From assembly GCA_031264145.1 (NCBI GenBank), contig JAISEK010000129.1, positions 27,331 through 91,330 on the forward strand: DNA of 64,000 nt, given 5' to 3'. The stretch is from Deltaproteobacteria bacterium. Its GTDB lineage: Bacteria; Desulfobacterota; Desulfarculia; Adiutricales; Adiutricaceae. Below are positions 1-9,061 of the stretch, piece after piece. The first letter of the stretch is position 1, and every line of letters begins with the position of its first letter. The position numbers were made by a program, and so were the translations under genes. A model generated the notes under the pieces. That model searched no databases. It saw only the letters and a program-made list of their open reading frames with translations, and was not told the DNA's origin.

Positions 1-1621
1 TAGCATCTTTCAATAGCTTTGGTAAAAGTACTTCTGGAGATACTGTGATCATTTTTACTTCTTCGGTACCATCGGCATTCGCCACGGTTTTTTTATGTAC
101 CAAAGATTCAAATTTGAACTCCATGACAAAAACACACTTTGAGGAATATTCCAGAACCATATCAATACGGCCACCAGATTGTGATACCTCTGATTCTATT
201 TTGTATTTTAAGACTTTTAAAACACAATGAATAATCGAATGGTAGTAATATTCCAGTGGTACATGAATTTCATAGGGAAACCAATCCAAAATAGTAGCAA
301 AACATTTTGTCAACAACATATTATCAACATCATGTAAGGCCTGGTAAATATTTTTGACTAATTTATCTATGTTTTTGTTAGTTTTATTGGTCAAGACGTT
401 CATAATTCCGACATTAAAGGCCTCAGAAACTTCGCTGTTTGGTTCCTTCAGGAGATATTCCGTATCGCTCATTACCTTGTCGACCGTCAGATACCCTGTC
501 TGAAAAAGGAGAGGCACCAAAGACAAGTGGCCGATGTCAAGAGAGGCGAGGCTTAAAGTGGACAGGAAGAAAGAATCTGGCCTGGTGATTTCGTAGGGAT
601 TTTCCCGGACCAAATCCATCAGAAAAGTTGGAGTGCCGCTCTCATACCAGTAGGAGTTCAGTTTTTTGAAATAAAGAAAATTAATCAACGAAAATGGATT
701 CAAGATCCTGGTTTTTCCATCCCAAGTGTAGCCGTCGTATTGGTCCAAGACCATCTGCTTAAACTCATCCAGGGCGACGGACTCGGCTAAGGAGCCCTCA
801 CGCTTCTTGCTTTCCAGGACATCTGGGAGAAAAGGAACGAGATGCTCCTCAAACTCCGGCATGGTAAAGCCGCAAATCCCAGCGCAATGGCTGTCCAAGG
901 TCAAATCCAGGTAGTTGTTGAAGACGGAAAAAAAGGAGGCCTTGGCAAATTTGGTTATTCCGGTGACGAACAGGAAATGTATCTTGTTGTCGTCCGAATA
1001 GGTCTTCAATGATGAATAGAAATTATGAAGCTCCTTGCGGATTTCGTCGGCGAGGCCGGAATCATTGACGGCCGACTGGATTGGGGAATCGTATTCATCG
1101 ATTAGGACGACGACCTTCTTATCAGTTTTGTCATGGAGGGTCTGAAGGATAATCTCCAGCAAGCTGTTCGGGGGTATATCCGAGAAATTCAAACCTTTGT
1201 CTTGAACCAGCTTTTGCGCGTCCAAGTTGTTGTCAGAGGCCGCGGCGTTCAATTTGATGCGTAGCCTATATCTCAGAGACTCTATGATGTTGGCCGCCCC
1301 GGTTTCCCTTAAAGCCCCGTCCGTCAAATTCCCCTCGGTGGAGCCTATTAGCCCAGCCATGCTAAGTTTGATCACGGGATAAGGCTGAAAATCGTAGCCA
1401 AGAGAGTCAATCGCCAGTCCCTTAAAAAGCTGGCGGTTGCCTTTAAACAGTTCCTCCATGGCCCCCAGAAGAAGGGATTTCCCGAAACGCCGTGGCCTGG
1501 AGAGAAAATAGCAACCTTCGTCTTCAATTATTTTATATATATATTCTGTTTTATCTATATACAGAAGATTTTTTCTTCTGATAGTCACGAAAGACTGACC
1601 AGCAATTGGAAATTTAACCAT
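1..1621 (-). CDS. AAA-ATPase with C-terminal PD-(D/E)XK nuclease domain, 3' end outside window
   Basis: The reading frame begins with ATG at 1619-1621, behind an AAGGA ribosome site, and stays open to the left edge, giving about 540 codons without a stop. The N-terminus carries the family signature RPRRFGKSLLL (Walker A, about residues 40-50) and the conserved lead IRRKNLLYIDKTEYIY. The C-terminal part has SGGRIDMVLE followed by VFVMEFKF, the D...ExK core of a PD-(D/E)XK nuclease. This is the AAA-ATPase-like/DUF1703 family, common in multicopy sets in gut bacteria and Bacteroidetes; the biological role is unsettled. Usual length is 510-580 residues, so little is missing. It is moderately A+T-rich compared with the neighbours at 2382-9061, which may indicate acquisition. 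Confidence 0.9.
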   Translation of the reverse strand, partial: MVKFPIAGQSFVTIRRKNLLYIDKTEYIYKIIEDEGCYFLSRPRRFGKSLLLGAMEELFKGNRQLFKGLAIDSLGYDFQPYPVIKLSMAGLIGSTEGNLTDGALRETGAANIIESLRYRLRIKLNAAASDNNLDAQKLVQDKGLNFSDIPPNSLLEIILQTLHDKTDKKVVVLIDEYDSPIQSAVNDSGLADEIRKELHNFYSSLKTYSDDNKIHFLFVTGITKFAKASFFSVFNNYLDLTLDSHCAGICGFTMPEFEEHLVPFLPDVLESKKREGSLAESVALDEFKQMVLDQYDGYTWDGKTRILNPFSLINFLYFKKLNSYWYESGTPTFLMDLVRENPYEITRPDSFFLSTLSLASLDIGHLSLVPLLFQTGYLTVDKVMSDTEYLLKEPNSEVSEAFNVGIMNVLTNKTNKNIDKLVKNIYQALHDVDNMLLTKCFATILDWFPYEIHVPLEYYYHSIIHCVLKVLKYKIESEVSQSGGRIDMVLEYSSKCVFVMEFKFESLVHKKTVANADGTEEVKMITVSPEVLLPKLLKDA

Positions 1622-2381
1622 TAAAATATCCTTTTATTTGCTATTTTATTTAAAAAATTACCATTACTATTTCTTTCACGATACGGCTGGGCAAAGTTAC
1701 CAGATAGTCCTTTAGCCTGGCTTTCCTCTTCAGCGAAGGGGACGTCACCCGATAGGGCCAATCCGCGGGCTTTGGAACGGGGGCTAAGGCAAGCCGGACC
1801 GGCCGCTTTGGGCCATATTCTCGCCAAGACGACATCTTACAAGTAGGTTAGCACGAGATATTTTTAATTCAAAATTAAAAATAATGGGAATCAGGAAGAG
1901 CCTCTATTCGTGTTTTGGTAAGTTTAAAAGTAAATACTCTTGGTGCTTTGTTTTCAAGATTTAAATTAAACGTTATTCTCTCCAAATATGACATTCCCCA
2001 AATATGGCTGAAGACATCCGGACCATGTGCGATAAGGTCAACCCACAACCAGACGACCATCCTTTGCCGGAGACACAGGATGGACCTTCCGCCGATGTCT
2101 TGGGATTCACGCCCGGGGGCCCGCCGAACTAGTCTTGTCCCATCGCTTCCAGGGCACGGGAGCAGGTGACCTCCCTGCCTCCCGCGCGGTTCCTCTCCGC
2201 TGCTCCCGGCGCACCGATTACCGCCAACCAGCCACCCTGGGCCCAAGGCCAGCCGGGAGCCGATGCCCATCTCGCCGTGGCCCGGATGTTCCAAGACGTG
2301 GTGCGGGGCTGAAGGAGGCCAGGAAGGATCCGTCAACGGTCCGCCACGGCATGGACCATGCCGGTGGACGGGATATCGGGG
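1622..2381. other. Intergenic region without a convincing gene
   Basis: The sequence between the nuclease gene and the EcfT-like gene is mixed in composition, with a short A+T-rich part near 1855-2000. A 42-codon frame at 2004-2132 (plus) and a 61-codon frame at 1650-1835 (minus) are open, but neither has a clear ribosome site or recognisable motif. They could be relics of lost genes. Confidence 0.5.
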
Positions 2382-3008
2382 CTAGCGGGACAGAAGGGCC
2401 CGGCCAAGCTCCTCCGAGAGGCGGACGCCATGCCTCACCAGGCCTCGGGCCAGAAGGATGGTCCTCGGGAAAAAGCCCAGGCCCCGGACCCTGCCGTCCA
2501 GGGTCCTTTCCAGCTGCCGGGCCGCGAGGAGCAGGTCGGGCAGCATCCTCATGACCAGGACCAGGCCAAAGGCCGCCAGCCTGGCCCTCCTGGCCCCGGC
2601 CAGAGGCCGCAGGGCCCCCTCCAGGGCCCGTCCCAGCTCAACTGGCGTCCACAAGAACGCCAGATGGAGGCCCAAGGACAGGAAGACGGCCAGGCTGGAG
2701 GGCGACCTGGGCTCGGACAGGCCGAAGAGGTTCAGGAGGATGGAGAGGGTGTCCCAGTAGAGCCAAAAGCCCAGGGCCACCTTGCCGAGGGCCTCGTTCC
2801 TGGGCCGACCCCAGGCCAGCAGGGCCGCCGACCAGGGGAGGATCAGGGCCGCCGGGGGGCAGAGCCGGGGACACAGGTGGAAGGCCAGGCCCAGGAGCCA
2901 TGCCAGTAGGATCGAGGGCCACGGCCCAGGCGACCGCAAAAGCGCCCGCCAAAAGGCCTGCGCCCTTGGGGCCAGCCCCTGGCGCGCCTTTCCGGGCCGG
3001 CCGTCCAT
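2382..3008 (-). CDS. EcfT/CbiQ-like transporter membrane component
   Basis: This 208-residue protein has about five hydrophobic segments (near residues 30-50, 53-68, 73-92, 105-122 and 145-165). Its C-terminal cytoplasmic part reads MRMLPDLLLAARQLERTLDGR, then ARGLVRHG, matching the coupling-helix region of the EcfT family, which joins ABC ATPases to vitamin- or metal-binding S components. No ATPase or S component lies beside it, so it either works with components encoded elsewhere or is a divergent orphan. It is the last gene of the run 9061-2382 and starts 9 bp after the TPR lipoprotein. Family assignment rests on motif resemblance only. Confidence 0.55.
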   Translation of the reverse strand: MDGRPGKARQGLAPRAQAFWRALLRSPGPWPSILLAWLLGLAFHLCPRLCPPAALILPWSAALLAWGRPRNEALGKVALGFWLYWDTLSILLNLFGLSEPRSPSSLAVFLSLGLHLAFLWTPVELGRALEGALRPLAGARRARLAAFGLVLVMRMLPDLLLAARQLERTLDGRVRGLGFFPRTILLARGLVRHGVRLSEELGRALLSR

Positions 3009-3017
3009 GGGTCCCGC

Positions 3018-3506
3018 CTACTCCCGGCCGGCCTGGATCTTGCCGGCGGCGATGGCCTGCTCCACCTGCCCCAGGGTGCCCCGGTAGTTGTCCACCAGGA
3101 CCTTGTCCAGGCCCTGGGCCTGGGCCTCGCTGACGGCCTGGGAGGCCATCTCCAGGGCCTCGTCCAGCGAGCCGCCCTCCAGGAGAAGGACCCAGGCCAA
3201 GTTGTTGGCCGCCGCCGGCAGCCTGTCCAGGACCCAGGCCCGGCGGTAGCTGGACTGGGCCTTGGCGACCTCCCCCTTCTGGTAGAGGACGTTGCCCAGG
3301 CCCAGGTGGGCCAGGCCCAGGGGCAGGGCCGCCCGGTACTCCCTCTCGGCGATCTCCAGCTCCCCGTCCTTCTCGTAGGTCAGGGCCAGATCCAGGTGCT
3401 CCTCCCTGGACAGGGGATCGTTTAGGACATGGACCCTGGGCAGCCAGCCGCAGCCGCCCAGGAGGGCCAGGGAGGCCAAGGCGAGAAGGGCGATGAGGCG
3501 TGGCAT
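3018..3506 (-). CDS. TPR-repeat lipoprotein (separate TPR half of a PA2778-type system)
   Basis: The 162-residue protein begins with a lipoprotein signal peptide; the lipobox LLGGC places the lipidated cysteine at residue 19. The remainder holds TPR repeats, including AHLGLGNVLYQKGEVAKAQS and a following helix pair with AANNLAWVLLLEGGSLDEAL. In PA2778-family proteins such a TPR block is fused to a C39 peptidase domain; here the peptidase is the upstream gene, which ends 3 bp before this one begins. The two therefore look like a split version of that protein, acting together at the inner face of the outer membrane or in the periplasm. Confidence in the lipoprotein and TPR calls is high; the function is not known. 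Confidence 0.8.
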   Translation of the reverse strand: MPRLIALLALASLALLGGCGWLPRVHVLNDPLSREEHLDLALTYEKDGELEIAEREYRAALPLGLAHLGLGNVLYQKGEVAKAQSSYRRAWVLDRLPAAANNLAWVLLLEGGSLDEALEMASQAVSEAQAQGLDKVLVDNYRGTLGQVEQAIAAGKIQAGRE

Positions 3507-3509
3507 GGC

Positions 3510-4694
3510 TCAGCGCTCCCAGTCCATGACCGGCTCCCGCTCGGCCTGGGCCTCGGGGGCCTCCTGGGCGGGACCGGCCGCCCGGCCAGGCACGGAGGCC
3601 CCGGGCACGGTGGCCGGGCCCTGGAAGGCTGGCCCCATGGGGGAGCCAGACGGGGGCATCTCCTCCGGCAGAGGGACCACGGGGAGGTAGGCCGGCGTCC
3701 CCAGATCCTCCTGGCTGAAGCCGACGCCTTCCTGTCGTCCCGGTTCCGCCGCGGGCAATGGGGCCATGAGCAGATCGCCCAGGGAGGAGGCCGCCTGGGC
3801 GGGGGCCTCCTCCTTCTCCACCTCCTCAGACGTGCCCTCGGCCGCCAGGGCCGGATGGTTGGATATGTCGATGACCGGGGCCGGGGCCTCGGTCCTGGCC
3901 CCGGGGATGTCGGCCCCGGTCAGGTAACGGGGCCCCTGGGCATCCGCAGCGGGCGACGCCAGGGCGGCGCCCGCCGGCGGCCTGGCGTCGGCAAGGCCCT
4001 CGGGGAGATCGAGGCCCACCGGGAGGTTAAGGGCCTGGCTGATCCTGGCCGGGCTCACCACCTCCACCGGCCCCGGATCCAGGGCCGGGGAGCCCGGAGC
4101 GGGCTCGCCCGTCCCGTCCCCGGTGGCCGCGGCCCCCTGGGCGTCCCGGCCCTCGACCAGGATGGCGAAATGGCCCATCCGTCTCCAGTCCCCTATGAGA
4201 TCGGGCCAGGGGGCTATCCGCTGCTGGACCTCCCCGGTGTTGACCACCAGCCCCTCGGGGCCGAAGCCGACGGCCACCACGAAGTGGCCCTTGTGGATTG
4301 GGCCCAGGCCGGTCTCCAGGAGGAGGATGACGGGCTTTCCCTCCCGCAGCCATGCGACCAGCTCGGCCGGGCCGGAGGAGCTGAAGGAGGCCCGCATGCC
4401 CCTGGACCGGGCCCAGATGACCAGATCCGGCCCCAGGGAGCCGCGCAGGTCGGCCCGCTGGACGTCCGCGGCCACCTCCTCCTTGGTGGTCGGGCGGCCA
4501 TGGAAGGACATGACCGCCGCCAGGGACGAGGGGCCGCAGTGGCTGGAGTCGTCGGGGATGAAGGGGACGCCGGCGATGAGGAACCTGTCGGATGGGACCT
4601 CGAAGCCGCCGGCCTGTCCGGAAAGGAAGGGGGCGCAGCCGGCCAGGAGAATGACGGCCGCGAACGCCGCCGGAAGGGCCCGGTAAATGGCCAT
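3510..4694 (-). CDS. C39-like cysteine peptidase lipoprotein (PA2778-like) with long low-complexity tail
   Basis: The 394-residue protein has a lipoprotein signal with lipobox ILLAGC (lipidated cysteine at about residue 20). A bacteriocin-processing-type C39 fold follows: the catalytic cysteine is in SHCGPSSLAAVMSFHG (about residue 54) and the histidine in IHKGHFVVAVGFG (about residue 137). From about residue 185 to the end it is proline-, alanine- and glutamate-rich, with no recognisable domain. PA2778-like proteins carry a TPR block there instead; here the TPR block is the next gene. The substrate is unknown. The start fits the lipobox and lies 43 bp after the helicase stop, so the genes are probably co-transcribed. 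Confidence 0.8.
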   Translation of the reverse strand: MAIYRALPAAFAAVILLAGCAPFLSGQAGGFEVPSDRFLIAGVPFIPDDSSHCGPSSLAAVMSFHGRPTTKEEVAADVQRADLRGSLGPDLVIWARSRGMRASFSSSGPAELVAWLREGKPVILLLETGLGPIHKGHFVVAVGFGPEGLVVNTGEVQQRIAPWPDLIGDWRRMGHFAILVEGRDAQGAAATGDGTGEPAPGSPALDPGPVEVVSPARISQALNLPVGLDLPEGLADARPPAGAALASPAADAQGPRYLTGADIPGARTEAPAPVIDISNHPALAAEGTSEEVEKEEAPAQAASSLGDLLMAPLPAAEPGRQEGVGFSQEDLGTPAYLPVVPLPEEMPPSGSPMGPAFQGPATVPGASVPGRAAGPAQEAPEAQAEREPVMDWER

Positions 4695-4737
4695 GTAGCC
4701 TCCGCCGAATCGGTCTTCTCGCCCGCCGGCCGCCGGC

Positions 4738-7668
4738 TCAGAAGAGCCTGGGGCCGGAGGGCCCCCCGGCCCTCTTGGCCGGGGATGGTTTCCTCTTGTC
4801 TTGCCTGGGACTGTGGTCGCGGCACAGGCTGCCCGGCAGGAGCGCCCAGTAGGCCGAGGGGGCGCCGGGCAGGCTCTTGCCGAACATGAAACGCGAAGTC
4901 GAGCGGGTCAGGTAGAGCTTGTCCTTGGCCCTGGTCAGGGCCACGTAGAACAGGCGCCTCTCCTCGTCGCTGTCGGACCTGCCCTCGGGCTCGTAGGGGC
5001 ACAGCCCCTCCTCCAGGCCAATGACGAAGACCAGCCTGAACTCCAGGCCCTTGGAGGCGTGCATGGTCAAAAGGCTTATCTTGTCGGCCTTGAAGTCCAG
5101 GCCGTCGGCCGCCGTCTCCTCCTCCTCCCCGGCCATCTGGAAGGGCAGCCCGGCCCTTTCCAGGGCCCTGGCCACCTCCTGACCGGCCTGCCGGAGCCTG
5201 AAGATGACGGCCACGTCGGCAAGGGTGAGATCCTCCAGGCGGTCCCTGTCTCCCGCGGACGAGCCCCCGGCGCCCAGGTCGGTCACCCCCAGGTGGGCGA
5301 CTATCCTCCCGGCCACCCAGGCCGCCTCCGAGGCCGGGCCGTCGAAGGCGGCGCGGGAAATCTTCTCCGGCTCCGCCAGCCTGGCCGGCGTCCGCCGGGC
5401 CCCGCCGGCTGGCCTCAGCGCCTCGCTGGCCTGGCAGATGGCGGGGTTGCTCCTGAAATTGAGGCTCAGGTCCATCCTGACCAGGTCGTCGCGGTCCTCG
5501 GCCAGCCTCTGGAAGATCGAGCCGCAGGCCCCCCGGAAGCCATAGATGCTCTGGTCGGGATCGCCGATGACGGTGATGGAGGCCTGCCTGGCGATGGCCC
5601 TGAGGAGGCTGTACTGGGCCAGGGAGAAGTCCTGGAACTCATCGACCAGGACGACTGTGAAAAGCCCCGGCCCGGTCTCCCCGGCGGCCCTGGCGGCCTC
5701 GAGGATGAGATCGTCGTAGTCCCAGAGGCCCAGTTCCTCAAGCCTCCGCCGGTAGAGGAGGAGGGCCTTCCTCTCGGCCGCCTCCCGGCCCCCAGGGTCG
5801 CCGGCCTCGGGTGCCCCGCCGGGCCACAGGGGCGACCTCCCCGGCCAGTCCGGGCCGGCCAGGGCCCCGGCGGGGCCCTCCTCCTGGAAGCCGTCCAGCC
5901 TGAGGTGGTTCTTGTGGAGGGCGGAGAGGTTCTGGAAGCGCCTGGCCGACAGGCCGCACAGGGCCCCGGCCTCGGCGGCCAGCCTGGCCAGGGTATCCTC
6001 CGGGGCCAGCCTGAAGTCTGGCCTCAGGCGCTGGGCCATCCCCAGGGCCAGGGAATGGAGGGTGGAGACCGTGATCCTCTCGGAGACCGGCCCCAGGTGC
6101 TCGCCAAGGCGCAGGGCCAGGGACTCGGCGGCCTTGCGGGTGTACGTCGTCAGGAGGATCCTCTCCGGCTCGGCGGCGGCCTTCCGGGCCAGGAAGGCCG
6201 CCCGCCTGACCAGGACCATGGTCTTGCCGGCCCCGGGGCCGGCGGTCAGGGCCAGGGCCGGCCCGGCGAAGGTCACGGCCAGGTGCTGCTCGCTGGAGAG
6301 ATCGCCAAGGAGGCCCCCGGAGGCGGTCCGGCGCTTGACTATCGTCTGGCCCCCTGGGACTGGTCCCGCCGCCTCCTTGGCGGCGGCCTGGCCGCCCTTC
6401 CGGCGGCCGCGCCTGGGGCCGCCGGAGAGGCCGAACAGGAGGCCCTGGCCGCTCAGGGTGATCCGCTCCTCGCGGCTTATGACGCTGATCTGGCCGAACT
6501 TCCCGTCATAGCCGCCGCTGGCCTCCACATCGCCCAGGCGCATCCTCTCCACCGCCCTGGCCAGGACGGGCCCGGCCAGGTCCCTGATGTCGGCGACGGG
6601 AACATCCAGCAGGAGCCGGTACTCGCTCCCGAACTCGGCGACCAGCCTCTGGTAGGCCCTGGAGACCTCCTTGGCCGCCGGCCCGACGTCCAGTGTCTGT
6701 GACAGGATCTCGGCCAGGGGCAGAAGGTGCCAGTCGGGCAGCATGCCGGCCGGCGGGGCCTCGCGGTCGGCCAGATCCATGACCCGGCTCAGGACCCCGA
6801 CGGTCAGGGGCCTGCCGCAGACCGGGCAGAGCCCCCGGCAGGCCCTGGTCTCGGCCGGGGTGAGGGCCGGGCCGCACTGGGCGTGGCCGTCGAGGTGGTA
6901 TTTGCCCTCCTCGGGGAAGAACTCGACCGTGCCCAGAAGGTTCGGGCCGCCGGCGAAGGCCCTCTTGAGGCCCTCGAAGCTGGCCGGGCCCTCGATGACC
7001 GTCGCCTCCCGGCCCAGCTTGTCGAGGCTGTGGGCGTCAGAGGAGGAGACCAGGGCGTAGCCGTCCAGGGCCGAGACCAGGCGGTTCATCCCCGGATCGC
7101 TGGAGAGGCCGGTCTCCAGGGCCCTGATGTGCCCGGACAGATCGCCGAAGCACTCCTCCACGGCGTCAAAGCCGCTCTTGGAGCCGAAAAGGGAAAACCA
7201 GGGCGTCCAGATGTGGGCCGGGATGACCTCCATCCCGGGATCGACCCCCAGGGCCACCTCAAGGATGTCCCTGGCGGAAAGGCCCAGGATCGGCCGTCCG
7301 TCGGAGACCACGTTACCGAGCCTCCCCAGGGCCTGGCTGAGCCTCCTGGCCGCCGGCAGGCTGGGGGCGACCACGACCAGGTGGATCTTGCGGGTCCGGC
7401 CGTCCTGCTTGTAGATGGCGCTGATTTCCCCGGTGGGCACGAACCTGGGACCCTGCTTGCGGCCCCTCAGGCAGTACAGGCCATCGGGGCCCTCCTCCAG
7501 CGTCTCGTCCAGCCTGTCAAGCCAGGCCGGGTGGGTCATGTCCCCGGTGCCGACCAGATCCAGGCCCTTCAGGGCCGCCCACTCGCCCAAGGCCAGGGGA
7601 TCCAGGGCCGGTGAGGTGGCCCTGGAGTAGCGGGAGTGGATGTGGAGGTCGGCAAAGAATCGGCTCAT
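4738..7668 (-). CDS. Endonuclease Q-like PHP domain fused to UvrD/Rep helicase
   Basis: The protein of 976 residues is a fusion. Residues 1 to about 400 form a PHP phosphoesterase domain (FFADLHIHSRYSRATSP at 4-20, GTGDMTHPAW, SSDAHSLDKLG) with a four-cysteine zinc site around 262-282 (HAQCGP...CRGLCPVCG). This matches endonuclease Q, which cuts 5' of deaminated bases. From about 450 a superfamily 1A helicase follows: Walker A AGPGAGKT near 475, DEFQD near 676, QSIYGFRGA, LLTMHASKGLEF and VALTRAKDKLYL. An enzyme that nicks at damaged bases and then unwinds would suit a one-polypeptide repair pathway. An AGGTAAGAG ribosome site precedes the ATG. Confidence 0.93.
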   Translation of the reverse strand: MSRFFADLHIHSRYSRATSPALDPLALGEWAALKGLDLVGTGDMTHPAWLDRLDETLEEGPDGLYCLRGRKQGPRFVPTGEISAIYKQDGRTRKIHLVVVAPSLPAARRLSQALGRLGNVVSDGRPILGLSARDILEVALGVDPGMEVIPAHIWTPWFSLFGSKSGFDAVEECFGDLSGHIRALETGLSSDPGMNRLVSALDGYALVSSSDAHSLDKLGREATVIEGPASFEGLKRAFAGGPNLLGTVEFFPEEGKYHLDGHAQCGPALTPAETRACRGLCPVCGRPLTVGVLSRVMDLADREAPPAGMLPDWHLLPLAEILSQTLDVGPAAKEVSRAYQRLVAEFGSEYRLLLDVPVADIRDLAGPVLARAVERMRLGDVEASGGYDGKFGQISVISREERITLSGQGLLFGLSGGPRRGRRKGGQAAAKEAAGPVPGGQTIVKRRTASGGLLGDLSSEQHLAVTFAGPALALTAGPGAGKTMVLVRRAAFLARKAAAEPERILLTTYTRKAAESLALRLGEHLGPVSERITVSTLHSLALGMAQRLRPDFRLAPEDTLARLAAEAGALCGLSARRFQNLSALHKNHLRLDGFQEEGPAGALAGPDWPGRSPLWPGGAPEAGDPGGREAAERKALLLYRRRLEELGLWDYDDLILEAARAAGETGPGLFTVVLVDEFQDFSLAQYSLLRAIARQASITVIGDPDQSIYGFRGACGSIFQRLAEDRDDLVRMDLSLNFRSNPAICQASEALRPAGGARRTPARLAEPEKISRAAFDGPASEAAWVAGRIVAHLGVTDLGAGGSSAGDRDRLEDLTLADVAVIFRLRQAGQEVARALERAGLPFQMAGEEEETAADGLDFKADKISLLTMHASKGLEFRLVFVIGLEEGLCPYEPEGRSDSDEERRLFYVALTRAKDKLYLTRSTSRFMFGKSLPGAPSAYWALLPGSLCRDHSPRQDKRKPSPAKRAGGPSGPRLF

Positions 7669-7761
7669 GGGCTCTTACCTGGCTCGCGTCGCGGGGACGG
7701 GCGGAAAAGTTATGCTCGGCCGCGGGCCCGTCGGGTTTTCCAGGAGGCCCGGGGGGACGGC

Positions 7762-8424
7762 CTACCTCTCGGCCATCTCGTCCACGTCGGAGGCCAGGAT
7801 GGAGCACCTGCCTGGCAAAAGCCAGGCCTGGGGCCTCAGGCCGGCCATCTCGGAGGCCTTGGACAGCAGATCGAAGTTCCTGTAGCCCTGGGGCAGGTCC
7901 TGGGGCAGGCCCACCCCTAGCCTGAAGCCCTCCAGGACCACCACCGCCTGGCCCGGCCCCACCTCCCGGTCATCGGCCGCCTCGGAGAGCGCGTGCAGGA
8001 CGGCCACCCCGACCTTCAGCCTCGGCCACTCCTCCGGAGTGGGCGGACGCCCCTGGTCCGGGCTCTCCAGGGCCTTGCCGGCCAGGGCCATGGCCCCCTG
8101 GATCAGGGCCAGGGGCTGGCGTATTTCCCAGGCCCGGGCCAGGATCTCGCCGTCAAGCCGCAGGGTGACCACCATCGGCAGGGCCTGGCTGAGGGCGGTG
8201 AAGGCCCTGTTCTGCTTGGGCTCCCTGACGGGCCTGCCCTCCTGGAGGGCGGCCAGGGGCTCCCTGGCCACCATCAGGAGATAGTTGAGCTCCCTGGCCG
8301 ACAGCCGCCGGGCGGGCGCATCCTGGGCCCAGGCCGGCGCGGTCGACGCCGAGAGGCCCCAGGCCAGAAGGGCAAGCCCGAGAAATAGCGCCAGGCGCCG
8401 GCCCGGCCCCGCTGAAGATGGCAT
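7762..8424 (-). CDS. Exported AMMECR1-domain protein
   Basis: The 220-residue protein starts with a signal peptide or anchor (hydrophobic residues about 9-27, ending in STAPAWAQDA, a good signal peptidase site). The mature part follows the AMMECR1 pattern: ELNYLLMVAREPLAAL at the start, a central LALIQGAMALAGKALES, then LKVGVAVLHALSE, VVLEGFRLGVGLPQDLPQG and a last helix with ASEMAGLRPQAW. AMMECR1 proteins are normally cytoplasmic and often sit beside MEMO1/AmmeMemoRadiSam genes; neither is seen here, and the catalytic-looking RGCIG loop is absent. Its function is unknown. It lies 10 bp after the phosphatase gene. Confidence 0.6.
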   Translation of the reverse strand: MPSSAGPGRRLALFLGLALLAWGLSASTAPAWAQDAPARRLSARELNYLLMVAREPLAALQEGRPVREPKQNRAFTALSQALPMVVTLRLDGEILARAWEIRQPLALIQGAMALAGKALESPDQGRPPTPEEWPRLKVGVAVLHALSEAADDREVGPGQAVVVLEGFRLGVGLPQDLPQGYRNFDLLSKASEMAGLRPQAWLLPGRCSILASDVDEMAER

Positions 8425-8434
8425 GGGGGACCCC

Positions 8435-9061
8435 CTAGACGTGGATCAGGCGCCCCTCCACCACCTCCAGGCAGGTGAGCGGGCCGCCGAAGACCGCCCC
8501 GGTGTCCAGGCCGGCCCGTCCCGGGAGGATGAAGGGTTCCCGGAAAGGGGTGTGGCCAAAGACCACGGTCTTGCCGAAGTCATACGCCGATTCCAGGAAC
8601 TCGTCCCGGATCCAGAGGAAATCCTGCTCGGTCTGCTCGGCCAGGGGGATCCCTGGCCGGAGGCCGGCGTGGACGAAGATGTGGCTCTCCGTCTCGTGGA
8701 AGAGGGCCAGATCCTGGTAGAACCTGAAGTGGGAGACGGGGAAGGGGCTGTTGCGGTGGTAGCTGCGCATGGTCCAGGACACGCCGTTTGAGGTGAGGGG
8801 GATGGTCTCCCGGCCGGTGATGAAGTTGACGAACATCTGCTCGTGGTTGCCCTTCAGGACCACCACCCGCTCCCGCCAGCGGGCCTTCAGCTCCAGGACC
8901 CTCTCGACCACGCCGTAGCTGTCCGGGCCCCGGTCGATGTAGTCGCCCAGGAAAACCAGCTCCTCATGGTTTTCCGGCCGCCAGTCGATCCTGTCCAGAA
9001 GCAGCTCGAGTTTTTGGCGGCAACCGTGGATGTCCCCGACGGCAAAAATACGGCGGTCCAT
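8435..9061 (-). CDS. PPP-family serine/threonine protein phosphatase (PrpA/ApaH-like)
   Basis: All signature motifs of the bacterial PPP family are present in 208 residues: GDIHG (8-12), GDYIDRGPDS (about 40-49), LKGNHEQM (about 69-76), a late FVHAGLRPG and FGHTPF. These ligate two metal ions and dephosphorylate phosphoserine or phosphothreonine; some relatives act on Ap4A or diphosphoadenosines. The ATG follows AAGGACGAC. It is the first gene of the minus-strand run, so a promoter should lie in the A+T-rich DNA just to its right. Confidence 0.92.
   Translation of the reverse strand: MDRRIFAVGDIHGCRQKLELLLDRIDWRPENHEELVFLGDYIDRGPDSYGVVERVLELKARWRERVVVLKGNHEQMFVNFITGRETIPLTSNGVSWTMRSYHRNSPFPVSHFRFYQDLALFHETESHIFVHAGLRPGIPLAEQTEQDFLWIRDEFLESAYDFGKTVVFGHTPFREPFILPGRAGLDTGAVFGGPLTCLEVVEGRLIHV

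Noticed and set aside
1875..2336. A 153-codon open frame on the minus strand in the first intergenic region
   Set aside because: No ribosome site, no domain, and its end runs into A+T-rich DNA; likely chance.
3429..4889. A 486-codon open frame on the plus strand opposite the C39 gene
   Set aside because: It is antisense to a gene with clear catalytic motifs, is almost all Gly/Arg/Pro/Ala, and results from GC-rich third positions.
4801..6702. A 633-codon open frame antisense to the EndoQ-UvrD gene
   Set aside because: Low-complexity composition without any domain; the opposite strand has all helicase and PHP motifs.
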